A stretch of DNA of 64,000 nucleotides, from contig JAWDKM010000004.1 in NCBI GenBank assembly GCA_032464575.1, forward strand, positions 1-64,000, given 5' to 3'. The notes below the pieces were generated by a model. That model saw only the letters and a list, made by a program, of their open reading frames with translations. It searched no databases and had not been told where the DNA came from. Position numbers and translations under genes: made by a program. The stretch comes from Pontivivens sp032464575. Lineage in GTDB: Bacteria; Pseudomonadota; Alphaproteobacteria; Rhodobacterales; Rhodobacteraceae. Positions 8,665-15,545 of this stretch are shown here, in pieces (positions within the stretch are counted from its first letter, which is position 1; the number at the start of each line of letters is the position of its first letter).

Positions 8665-8727
8665 ACCGCCCCGGACGGGATCCGGGGCCTGTCGAAACGG
8701 GTCGGTCCCGGACCCGTCCGGGACGGT
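8665..8727. repeat. palindromic element, short copy
   Basis: It begins ACCGCCCCGG and ends CCGGGACGGT, with CCCCGGACGGGATCCGGGG and GTCCCGGACCCGTCCGGGAC hairpins inside. It fills most of the gap between the short SnoaL gene and the HpsN-like gene. Confidence 0.75.
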
Positions 8728-8732
8728 CGCGC

Positions 8733-9257
8733 CTAGGGCTGGGGTGGCACCTTCTCGCCGCGGTCGAACGCCTCCCAGCCCTCGCCGTTGAACACGTCGA
8801 TGCCGAGCTGGGCGAGGACGTGCGGGAAATCCACCATCACCCAGTTGTCGACGATCTTGCCGTCCACGACCTTCCAGAAATCCATGTAGCGGATCTCGAC
8901 CCGCTTACCGGTGGGCTCGACACCCATGAAGGGGCCGGAATGCACCGCCTCCTGCCGGCCGAAGGCGGCGGCCCATTCACCCATGTAGAGCCGGGCCTCG
9001 TCCACGCAGATTTTGTCGGAGAAGGCAGCCTGGAACGGCTTCTGCCAGTTCTCCTGGAACTCCCTCAGACCCTTCTTGGTGCCGCAGCCCTGGTTGCCGT
9101 ACCAGCCGAACCCCTCCGAGAAGAACTCGCCGATATCCGCGATCCGGTGGTCGTTGAGACCGTCCACCATGCCTTCGATGACGGCCCGCGTCTCCGCGGT
9201 CTTCGAGAGGTCGGTGTCCCGGGTGAGCGCAGCCTGTTCGGGTCGGCTACCTTTCAT
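8733..9257 (-). CDS. single-domain SnoaL/NTF2-like protein
   Basis: A 174-residue ester-cyclase-type SnoaL protein with GFGWYGNQGCGTKKGL and RYMDFWKVVDGKIVDNWVMVD, matching the C-terminal halves of the two-domain paralogues. The start at 9257 is chosen because GGGAG lies upstream and a LacI-type operator (9269-9284) lies just beyond it; the longer in-frame start would run through the operator. It is the first gene of the catabolic unit, and the operator 12 bp before its start codon implies direct repression. Confidence 0.9.
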   Translation of the reverse strand: MKGSRPEQAALTRDTDLSKTAETRAVIEGMVDGLNDHRIADIGEFFSEGFGWYGNQGCGTKKGLREFQENWQKPFQAAFSDKICVDEARLYMGEWAAAFGRQEAVHSGPFMGVEPTGKRVEIRYMDFWKVVDGKIVDNWVMVDFPHVLAQLGIDVFNGEGWEAFDRGEKVPPQP

Positions 9258-9268
9258 CGGATGCTCCC

Positions 9269-9284
9269 TTGCATACGTATTCAA
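9269..9284. promoter_or_regulatory. LacI-type operator 2
   Basis: TTGCATACGTATTCAA: a near-perfect 16-bp palindrome with the central CG typical of LacI/GalR operators. It matches the operator at 14125-14140 at 14 of 16 positions. It lies 12 bp upstream of the ATG of the SnoaL gene at 9257, where bound repressor would block transcription. Confidence 0.8.
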
Positions 9285-9423
9285 AAGTAGCGCTTCAGCC
9301 GGGCGCGCGTCAAGAACGCCTTCCTCCGGGGCTCCGCCCGTGATCGGCTCGAACGCTATATTGCAACGTTCGCCGGGCTGTGCCCGGACCGCCTCTCCTC
9401 CAGGGCAGCGCCCGTTCGGCACT

Positions 9424-9448
9424 GAAAACGCTCCACCGGGGCGTTTTC
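9424..9448 (-). terminator. hairpin downstream of the ABC importer operon
   Basis: GAAAACGC (9424-9431) pairs with GCGTTTTC (9441-9448), 11 bp past the permease stop codon in the minus direction. The A-rich/T-rich stem ends could act as a terminator separating the importer genes from the catabolic genes. A closely related stem occurs at 15286-15308. Confidence 0.5.
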
Positions 9449-9458
9449 CGGGCGCGCC

Positions 9459-10616
9459 TCACCCCTTCACCGCCCCCGCCGTCAGGCCGCTGACGATCTG
9501 GCGCTGGAAGACCATGACGAGCAGGAAGAGAGGGGCGGTGATGCTGACGGCGGCCGCCACGGCCTCGACCTGATCTGTGGTGGTCGTCTCGCGGTTGAAG
9601 TAGCCCGTGATCGCCGGAACCATGGTCTGGTTCTGCGCGTCGAGCAGCAGCGCGGTCACCAGATAGTCGTTGTAGGCGAGCAGGAAGCTGAAGAGCCCCG
9701 TCGTGATCACCCCCGGCCACATCACCGGCATGATCACACGGCGGAACGCCCCGAAATGGGAGCAGCCGTCGACCCGCGCGGCCTCGTCGAGCTCCTGCGG
9801 GATGTTCTGGAAGAACGACCGCAGCATCCAGATCGTGAAGGGCTGGTTGATCGAGACCAGCACCACGATTACCGCCCAGGGCTGGCCGTAGAGGGTGGGG
9901 GCGGCCTCGCCGAAGATCGGTCGCAGGATCTCGGCCGAGTTGATGAAGGGGGGCAGGTAGCCCGTCACCAGCACCGAATGGGGCAGCGCGCGGAAGATGA
10001 GCGCGATGATCAAGAGCCAGAAGGCGAGGTTCGACCCCGACCGCGCCAGCCCGTAGCCTGCGAGCGTGCCCACGGTGAGCGAGATCGTCACCACCCCGGC
10101 CGTCACCAGCATCGAGTTGAGGAAGTTGCGGAAGAATTCGTTCTCGACCCAGACGGCGCGGTAATGCTCCGTGGTGAGGCCGATCACCGGCTCGCCCAGC
10201 GGGCCGAAGAGGCTGTTCACAACAGACAGCACCGGCGGCAGGATCCCGAAGAAGACGAGCACGAAGCCGGTGGCGAAGACGAGGCTCGCGATGATCCAGC
10301 CGAGCCACGCAAAGCCGGACGGCGCAAACCGCGCCACCGCGCGGCCCAGCAGGTCGGCGGCCACCTTGTAGGCCCCCGCGATCACCGCGAGGCCGAGCAA
10401 GATGTCGAGCACCGACACCCCCTCCCCCGTCGCCCGCGTAAACGGGCCGAAGATCACGTCCGCGGGGTCCGAGGCGAAGGCGTCCACCGGTGACTTGAAG
10501 CTCATCACCGCGATCCAGAACAGCGGGAAGGCCGCGATCAGGCACCAGAAGGCGAGGAACCCGCCGGAGGCGAGGCGCAGGCCAAGCGGCTGGCGCAGGG
10601 CTCGAGGCGTACTCAT
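9459..10616 (-). CDS. carbohydrate ABC transporter permease (MalG-type)
   Basis: A 385-residue inner-membrane permease. The cytoplasmic coupling motif reads EAARVDGCSHFGAFRRVIMPVMWPG (the EAA loop), late in the protein as usual for MalG-type subunits. It has an N-terminal TM helix (FLAFWCLIAAFPLFWIAVM), two extra hydrophobic segments, then the core helices. It is longer than the usual 270-300 residues because of an inserted hydrophobic region at about residues 65-130. Its ATG at 10616 overlaps the stop of the other permease (ATGA), so the two are coupled and probably form the heterodimeric channel. Confidence 0.92.
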   Translation of the reverse strand: MSTPRALRQPLGLRLASGGFLAFWCLIAAFPLFWIAVMSFKSPVDAFASDPADVIFGPFTRATGEGVSVLDILLGLAVIAGAYKVAADLLGRAVARFAPSGFAWLGWIIASLVFATGFVLVFFGILPPVLSVVNSLFGPLGEPVIGLTTEHYRAVWVENEFFRNFLNSMLVTAGVVTISLTVGTLAGYGLARSGSNLAFWLLIIALIFRALPHSVLVTGYLPPFINSAEILRPIFGEAAPTLYGQPWAVIVVLVSINQPFTIWMLRSFFQNIPQELDEAARVDGCSHFGAFRRVIMPVMWPGVITTGLFSFLLAYNDYLVTALLLDAQNQTMVPAITGYFNRETTTTDQVEAVAAAVSITAPLFLLVMVFQRQIVSGLTAGAVKG

Positions 10617-11635
10617 GAACTCCCCCTGTGGTCGCGCCAGGTCCGGCGCAGCAGCGGAATGAGCAGGATCACGATCCCGATCATGGTGAGCATGGACGAG
10701 GCCGACGCGCGGGAGATCGAGCGGTTCCCCGCATCGTCCGGCGTCAGGTAATCGAAGGTGAGCCATTGCAGACTGATCCGGTGCGCCTCCGACCGGAACC
10801 CGATGATCTCCTCGAACACGCGGTAGCTGTCCATCAGATGGATGAGTGCGATGAAGATGATGAGCGGCATCAGGTGCGGGACGACAACGAAGCGCAGCCG
10901 CTCGAACCGGCTGGCGCCGTCGATGATCGCACTCTCCAGCGTGTCCTGGTTCACGGTCTGAAGCCCCGCGTAGAAGATGACGAAGGCGAACGGCGCCACG
11001 TGCCAGACCCGGTAGAACAGCATCAGGATCTCGATGGTCCAGCCCTGGGCGAACATGGCGATGTCCTGCCCGCTCCAGCTTTCCATCAGCGATGTCAGGA
11101 TCCCGTCGCCGACGAAGAGCCAGCGGATCGACAGCGCCCCGATCACCGGCGTGATGATGAAGGGCAGGAGCGAGATGAAGATCGCGGGGCCCCGGATCGA
11201 CTTGACCGCATTGTTGACGGAAAGCGCGATGGCCAGCCCCACCCCGATCACCAGCGGCAGCGTGATGAGCGTGAAGGTCAAGGTAAAGCGCAGCGCCCCC
11301 CAGAAGGGGATCGAGAGCAGTTCTGTGATCGATCCGTTCGACAGCGCCCGGCCCGCCCGGTCCGGCTCCAGCACCGTGCTGTAGCTCTGCAGGCCGACGA
11401 AGGAGGTCGTGGTCTCGACCTCCCCGTTCTCGCCGATCACGGGACGCGACTGCGTCTCGGTCACGCAGGTCTGGGTCACGAAACCGGGGGTGCAGCTCTC
11501 GACCTCGACATTCTCGAACACGGTCTGGGTGAGGTGGAAGCTCTGCCAGAAGACGCTGACGAGCGGAGCCGCGATGAAGATCACCATCAGGATGAGGGAG
11601 GGCGCGACGAAGGCCGCGAAGGTGCGGAATTTCAT
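10613..11635 (-). CDS. carbohydrate ABC transporter permease (MalF-type)
   Basis: A 340-residue permease with about six TM helices and the EAA-type loop ESAIIDGASRFERLRFVVVPHL. Between TM1 and TM2 is a roughly 70-residue periplasmic insertion that carries two cysteines (CTPGFVTQTC), a possible disulfide. It pairs with the MalG-type permease by an ATGA overlap. Sugar, polyol or glycerophosphoryl compounds are typical ligands of this family; none can be singled out. Confidence 0.92.
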   Translation of the reverse strand: MKFRTFAAFVAPSLILMVIFIAAPLVSVFWQSFHLTQTVFENVEVESCTPGFVTQTCVTETQSRPVIGENGEVETTTSFVGLQSYSTVLEPDRAGRALSNGSITELLSIPFWGALRFTLTFTLITLPLVIGVGLAIALSVNNAVKSIRGPAIFISLLPFIITPVIGALSIRWLFVGDGILTSLMESWSGQDIAMFAQGWTIEILMLFYRVWHVAPFAFVIFYAGLQTVNQDTLESAIIDGASRFERLRFVVVPHLMPLIIFIALIHLMDSYRVFEEIIGFRSEAHRISLQWLTFDYLTPDDAGNRSISRASASSMLTMIGIVILLIPLLRRTWRDHRGSS

Positions 11636-11741
11636 GGGCGCCCTCCCTTTCGGTCCGCCGAAGAGCTTTCCCAGCGAAAACTCTCGGAAACATCTTCTTC
11701 AGAAGACTGTCGGAGGCGGCGCGGGGCCGCCCCCGGTGTCG

Positions 11742-12953
11742 TCAGAGCAGGCCGGCTTCCTCGGCCGCCGTCGTATAGTCGGCCTCGATGGCCTCCAGCG
11801 TCGCTTCGGCGGATTTCGCGCCGGTCAGGAAATCGGCGACGTTGTTGCCGACGGCCGTGTGCATCAGGCCCATCTGGGTGGTGGAGGGATAGGCGGGCGG
11901 CCCCTGCATGGCTGTCTCGATGGCACCTTGGGCCAGCGGACCGGGTTCGAAGCCGTCGATGAGCCAGACCGCGTCGTCGTTGTGGGCGGTGACCATCTCG
12001 GTGTCGATGCCCTCCATCACGACGCGGAAGGCGGCCTCGGCCTCCTCGTCGGGGATGTTGGAGGCGATCACGATGCCGTCCCACCAGAGCGTGGTCGCGG
12101 GAATGCCGCCCTCGACCGCCGCGGGCGCGGGCGCACCGGCGACGAGGCCCACGACCTGGCTCTCCGCCTCGTCGTTCATGGCCGCAGCGCGGCTTGACCA
12201 GAGGTTCGCCATCGCAATCTTGCCCTGCTGGAACTGCTGCTGGACGTAGGTGCTGTCCGAGGTGAGGTACTCGGGGTCCATGTACTCGGTCAGCGCGCCC
12301 ATCATCTCCAGCGTCTGCATCCCGGCCTCGGAATTCACCGCGGGCGTGTTGTCGTCGTTCACGAAGGTCCCGCCGAAGCCCACGAACATGTTGTTGAAGT
12401 CCTGCGCGAGGTTCCAGCCCGAAGCCATTGTCGCGCCGATGGGATAGTCGACGACGCCCGCCTCCTGGATCGCGGCGGCGGCGGCGAGCACCTCGTCATA
12501 GGTGGTCGGCACCTCCAACCCCAGCTCCTCGAAGATGTCGGAGCGGTACATCAGGTGCTGGGTGTTCACCATCATGGCCACCGCCATGATCTCTCCGTTC
12601 ACGCGGATGAGCTGGTTGGGCGCGAGGTCCTGGCCGTATTCCGCCACCAGATCGTCGAGCGGGCGGATGGTGCCGGCGTTCAGCAGCGGCGTCAGCGTGC
12701 CGTTCGCCACCCCGCCGATATGGTAGAGCGAGGGGTTGGCGGCGAAGGCCTCCGGCTGCTTCTCCCGGAACTCCTGATCGAGCTCGGCCTGCACGTTGCC
12801 GCACTCGGCCATGGCGTCGGTCACAGCCTTCCACGCCTCGAAGCCCGCGGTCAGCGACTTCACCTCCACGGTGTTCTCGAAGGCGCAATCGGCCATCGCG
12901 GTGGTGGCGAAGAGGGCGAGCGCGCCGCTCAGCGCAAGCGTCATGGGTTTCAT
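11742..12953 (-). CDS. sugar ABC transporter substrate-binding protein
   Basis: A 403-residue periplasmic binding protein of family 1. The Sec signal peptide is MKPMTLALSGALALFATTAMA, cleaved before DCAFE. Later features are typical: YRSDIFEELGLEVPTTYDEVLAAAAAIQ and the WW-containing WWDGIVIASN segment. Three Cys-free lobes follow one early Cys pair (DCAF and MAECGN), perhaps a disulfide. It lies between the ATPase and the permeases, and GGGAGA precedes the ATG. It would deliver the unknown substrate to the permease pair. Confidence 0.93.
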   Translation of the reverse strand: MKPMTLALSGALALFATTAMADCAFENTVEVKSLTAGFEAWKAVTDAMAECGNVQAELDQEFREKQPEAFAANPSLYHIGGVANGTLTPLLNAGTIRPLDDLVAEYGQDLAPNQLIRVNGEIMAVAMMVNTQHLMYRSDIFEELGLEVPTTYDEVLAAAAAIQEAGVVDYPIGATMASGWNLAQDFNNMFVGFGGTFVNDDNTPAVNSEAGMQTLEMMGALTEYMDPEYLTSDSTYVQQQFQQGKIAMANLWSSRAAAMNDEAESQVVGLVAGAPAPAAVEGGIPATTLWWDGIVIASNIPDEEAEAAFRVVMEGIDTEMVTAHNDDAVWLIDGFEPGPLAQGAIETAMQGPPAYPSTTQMGLMHTAVGNNVADFLTGAKSAEATLEAIEADYTTAAEEAGLL

Positions 12954-12991
12954 CTGGTCTTCTCCCTGTTTTGCCCGGCCGGGCTGACGGT

Positions 12992-14056
12992 CTAGGCCGG
13001 TATTTCGGTTCGGGCGACGCGGCCGCCGCTCTCGGCATCGAAGATGTGGCAGATCGCCGGCGGGATCGCGATCGAGACGGTGTCACCGATCTCGGCCCGG
13101 AACTCCTTGTGCGCCTTGACGGCGACAAGCGCGCCGCCCGCACGGACGGAGATCATGGTGGCGTCGCCCAAGAGCTCCAGCGTGTAGATCGGCGCGGTGA
13201 TCTGGCCCTGTCCTTCCGCCAGCGTCGCGTCCTCGGCCCGGAAGCCGAGCGTCACCGGGCCGTCGGGTGCCGGGATGCCTGCGATCTCCACATTCGGGCC
13301 GCGGAAGGTGCCTTGCGCGACCTCGCCCTCCATCAGGTTCATGGCGGGCGAGCCGATAAAGCCCGCGACGAAGGTGTTGGCGGGGTTGTCGTAGATCTCC
13401 GTCGGGGTGCCGACCTGCTGGACCACGCCGCGGTTCATGACCACGACCCGATCGGCCAGTGTCATCGCCTCGATCTGGTCATGTGTGACGTAAATCGTCG
13501 TGACCTTCAGTTCGTGTTGCAGGTTCTTGATCTGCGCCCGGGTCGAGACGCGCAGCTTCGCGTCGAGGTTCGACAGCGGCTCGTCCATCAGGAAGACCGT
13601 GGGCTCGCGCACGATGGCGCGGGCGAGGGCCACGCGCTGACGCTGGCCGCCCGAGAGTTCCGCCGGCTTGCGGTGCAGGAACTCGGTGAGCTCCACCATC
13701 TCGGCCGCGCGCATCACCCGCTCGTCATGGCTGGCGGGGTCGACCTTGCGCACCTTCAGCGGGAAGCGGATGTTCTCGTAGACGTTCATGTTGGGGTAGA
13801 GGCCGTAGGACTGGAAGACCATCGCCACGTCGCGGTCCTTCGGGTCGAGGTCGTTCACCACCCGGTCGCCGATGACGATATTGCCCTCGGTCGCGTCCTC
13901 CAGCCCCGCGATCATGCGCATCGTGGTGGTCTTGCCGCAGCCCGAGGGCCCGAGGAGGACGAGGAATTCGCGGTCGGCGATGGTGAGGTCGAAGTCATTG
14001 ACGCCGACGAAGCTGCCCCAGCGTTTGGAGACGTGTTCGAGCCGGATTTCCGCCAT
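12992..14056 (-). CDS. sugar ABC transporter ATPase, UgpC/MalK-type
   Basis: A 354-residue ATPase with a C-terminal TOBE regulatory domain. Walker A is GPSGCGKT (36-43), the Q-loop Gln is at 82, the signature LSGGQ at 134-138, Walker B VFLMDE at 154-159, and the H-loop His at 191. The start at 14056 is fixed by the conserved beginning MAEIRLEHVSKRWG, with GGAAAGGG upstream. It is the first gene of the leftward importer operon, with the LacI-type operator about 70 bp upstream. Confidence 0.95.
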   Translation of the reverse strand: MAEIRLEHVSKRWGSFVGVNDFDLTIADREFLVLLGPSGCGKTTTMRMIAGLEDATEGNIVIGDRVVNDLDPKDRDVAMVFQSYGLYPNMNVYENIRFPLKVRKVDPASHDERVMRAAEMVELTEFLHRKPAELSGGQRQRVALARAIVREPTVFLMDEPLSNLDAKLRVSTRAQIKNLQHELKVTTIYVTHDQIEAMTLADRVVVMNRGVVQQVGTPTEIYDNPANTFVAGFIGSPAMNLMEGEVAQGTFRGPNVEIAGIPAPDGPVTLGFRAEDATLAEGQGQITAPIYTLELLGDATMISVRAGGALVAVKAHKEFRAEIGDTVSIAIPPAICHIFDAESGGRVARTEIPA

Positions 14057-14124
14057 GCGCCGTGCCCTTTCCAGCAAGTCGCGTTTCAGCCTAGACAGGT
14101 TGTGACGATCCTGCCAAGGTTTTT

Positions 14125-14140
14125 TTGCATTCGTATGCAA
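14125..14140. promoter_or_regulatory. LacI-type operator 1, divergent promoter region
   Basis: TTGCATTCGTATGCAA: each half matches TTGCATnCG, with central CG. It lies between the divergent importer ATPase gene (start 14056) and the SnoaL-like gene (start 14159), so one bound repressor could control both. A weak promoter candidate for the importer in minus orientation is TTGGCA (14112-14117) with TAGGCT (14088-14093). Confidence 0.82.
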
Positions 14141-14158
14141 GACGATTGGATCCACGCA

Positions 14159-15142
14159 ATGAAAGATGCCCGACAGGTCCTGCGCACGGCGCTGGCCGAT
14201 CTCACGCGCGCCGAGGGGTCGGCGCAGATGGACGCCGCGCGGGCGCTGTTTTCCGAAGGTTGTCAGGTGGATGTGGCCCATCCCGTGAACGCGCTGACGG
14301 GCGTGGAGGCGGTGGTCGACGGCTATTTCGCCCCCCTCTCGCGCGCCATCCACGGGGCGCATCGACGGGACCTGATGTTCCTCGGCGGCCCCAACAGGCG
14401 GGCGGTCGGAGGGGACTGGTGCGCGTCCGTGACGCATGTGGTGGGGACCTTCGCCGAACCGCTCTTCGGCATCCCGCCCTCGGGCAAGCTCGTCTTCCTG
14501 CGCGTCGGCGAGTTCTGGCGGGTGGAGGACGGCCGCGTGACGCAGGCCCGCCTGATCCCCGACCTCATCGACCTGATGCGGCAGGCGGGGCGGATGCCGC
14601 TGCCGATGGAACTGGGGCACGAGCTGATCTGGCCCGCGCCCGCCACGCAGGACAGGCTGCTGCCCGCGGGCGGTCACGGGGCGCAGACGCTTGACCTGGT
14701 GGAGGCGATGCTCGCCGACCTGCGCGCCTACGATCCGGAGACGTTCTCGAGCAAGGGGCAGACCGGGCCGAACGGCTACTGGGCCGAGGACATGTTCTGG
14801 TACGGTCCGGGCGGGATCGGCTCGACCTTCACCTACGAGGGCTTCGACCGCGACCACCGGGTGGCGTTCCTCACGGCCTTTCCCGACCGGGTGGGCGGCG
14901 ATCACTACTGCCGGATCGGGGACGGGGACTACGCCGCCGTCTCCGGCTGGCCGTCGATGACAATGACGTTCCAGGGCGACTATCTGGGGCAGAAGGCGGA
15001 TGGGCGGCCGCTGACACTGCGGGTGATGGACTTCTACCGCTGCGCGGGCGGGCAGGTGGCGGAGAACTGGGTGCTGCTCGATTACGTGGACCTCTTCCGC
15101 CAGATGGGCCGCGACCTGATCGCGGAGGCGGCGGCGCTGTAG
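14159..15142 (+). CDS. two-domain SnoaL/NTF2-like protein
   Basis: A 327-residue protein of two NTF2-like halves. The first half contains FWRVEDGRVTQARLIPDLIDLMRQ. The second contains MFWYGPGGIGSTFTYEGFDRDHR and RVMDFYRCAGGQVAENWVLLDYVD, clearly paralogous to the proteins at 6179 and 8733. The ATG at 14159 is preferred; an in-frame ATG at 14135 lies inside the operator and has no ribosome binding site, though a leaderless start cannot be excluded. It is the only plus-strand gene of the island, divergent from the importer and sharing its operator. Confidence 0.88.
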   Translation: MKDARQVLRTALADLTRAEGSAQMDAARALFSEGCQVDVAHPVNALTGVEAVVDGYFAPLSRAIHGAHRRDLMFLGGPNRRAVGGDWCASVTHVVGTFAEPLFGIPPSGKLVFLRVGEFWRVEDGRVTQARLIPDLIDLMRQAGRMPLPMELGHELIWPAPATQDRLLPAGGHGAQTLDLVEAMLADLRAYDPETFSSKGQTGPNGYWAEDMFWYGPGGIGSTFTYEGFDRDHRVAFLTAFPDRVGGDHYCRIGDGDYAAVSGWPSMTMTFQGDYLGQKADGRPLTLRVMDFYRCAGGQVAENWVLLDYVDLFRQMGRDLIAEAAAL

Positions 15143-15285
15143 GACGACGTGCCGAGGGCCGCGCCTGACCTGGAGGGCGCCTGCGGAACCTCATTGCCGA
15201 GCGTGCGCCCTCAAGCATAGGTGTCGCGCCGTCTGGGTCCGACATCGCCAACGCACCCTCCGCGGGGAGGGTGAGCACCGTCTTG

Positions 15286-15308
15286 CAAACGCTCCAGCGG
15301 AGCGTTTG
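15286..15308. terminator. hairpin downstream of the SnoaL-like gene
   Basis: CAAACGCT pairs with AGCGTTTG across a CCAGCGG loop. The stem is nearly the same as that at 9424-9448. No U-tract follows, so termination is possible but not certain. Confidence 0.4.
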
Positions 15309-15377
15309 AGGCGTGAATGGGCGGAGCCCCAGGCGGGCCCGGCGTATCGGGCGGGCGGAAGGGTGCTTTTGCTTGGT

Positions 15378-15456
15378 ACCGCCCCGGACCTGGTCCGGGG
15401 CCTTTTGCTACTGGCCGCCTCGATCCGAGCGGTCCCGGCGCTTCGGCCGGGACGGT
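15378..15456. repeat. palindromic element, CCCCGGAC-type
   Basis: It begins ACCGCCCCGG and ends CCGGGACGGT, with a CCCCGGACCTGGTCCGGGG hairpin and a GTCCCGGCGCTTCGGCCGGGAC hairpin. Same family as the copies at 4244, 4374, 8665 and 32760. Confidence 0.8.
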
Positions 15457-15509
15457 GGAGGACAGTGTCATGGGTAGGCGCGGCCCGGCCATCTGCGGCA
15501 TCGGGAGAT

Positions 15510-15528
15510 CCTCGGGTCGAACCCGAGG
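15510..15528. repeat. CCTCGGGT hairpin repeat
   Basis: CCTCGGGTCGAACCCGAGG forms a perfect hairpin related to the core of the element at 440-511; here no terminal inverted repeats are visible, so it may be a fragment. Confidence 0.5.
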
Positions 15529-15545
15529 ACGACGCTTCTGCCACC

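Larger units (their letters stand above)
15143..15545. other. gene-free stretch with hairpins and repeats
   Basis: No convincing gene. It contains a CACCCTCC/GGAGGGTG hairpin (15254-15273), the CAAACGCT/AGCGTTTG hairpin (15286-15308), the palindromic element at 15378-15456 and a smaller hairpin at 15510-15528. Together these separate the catabolic island from the MFS gene. Confidence 0.7.
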
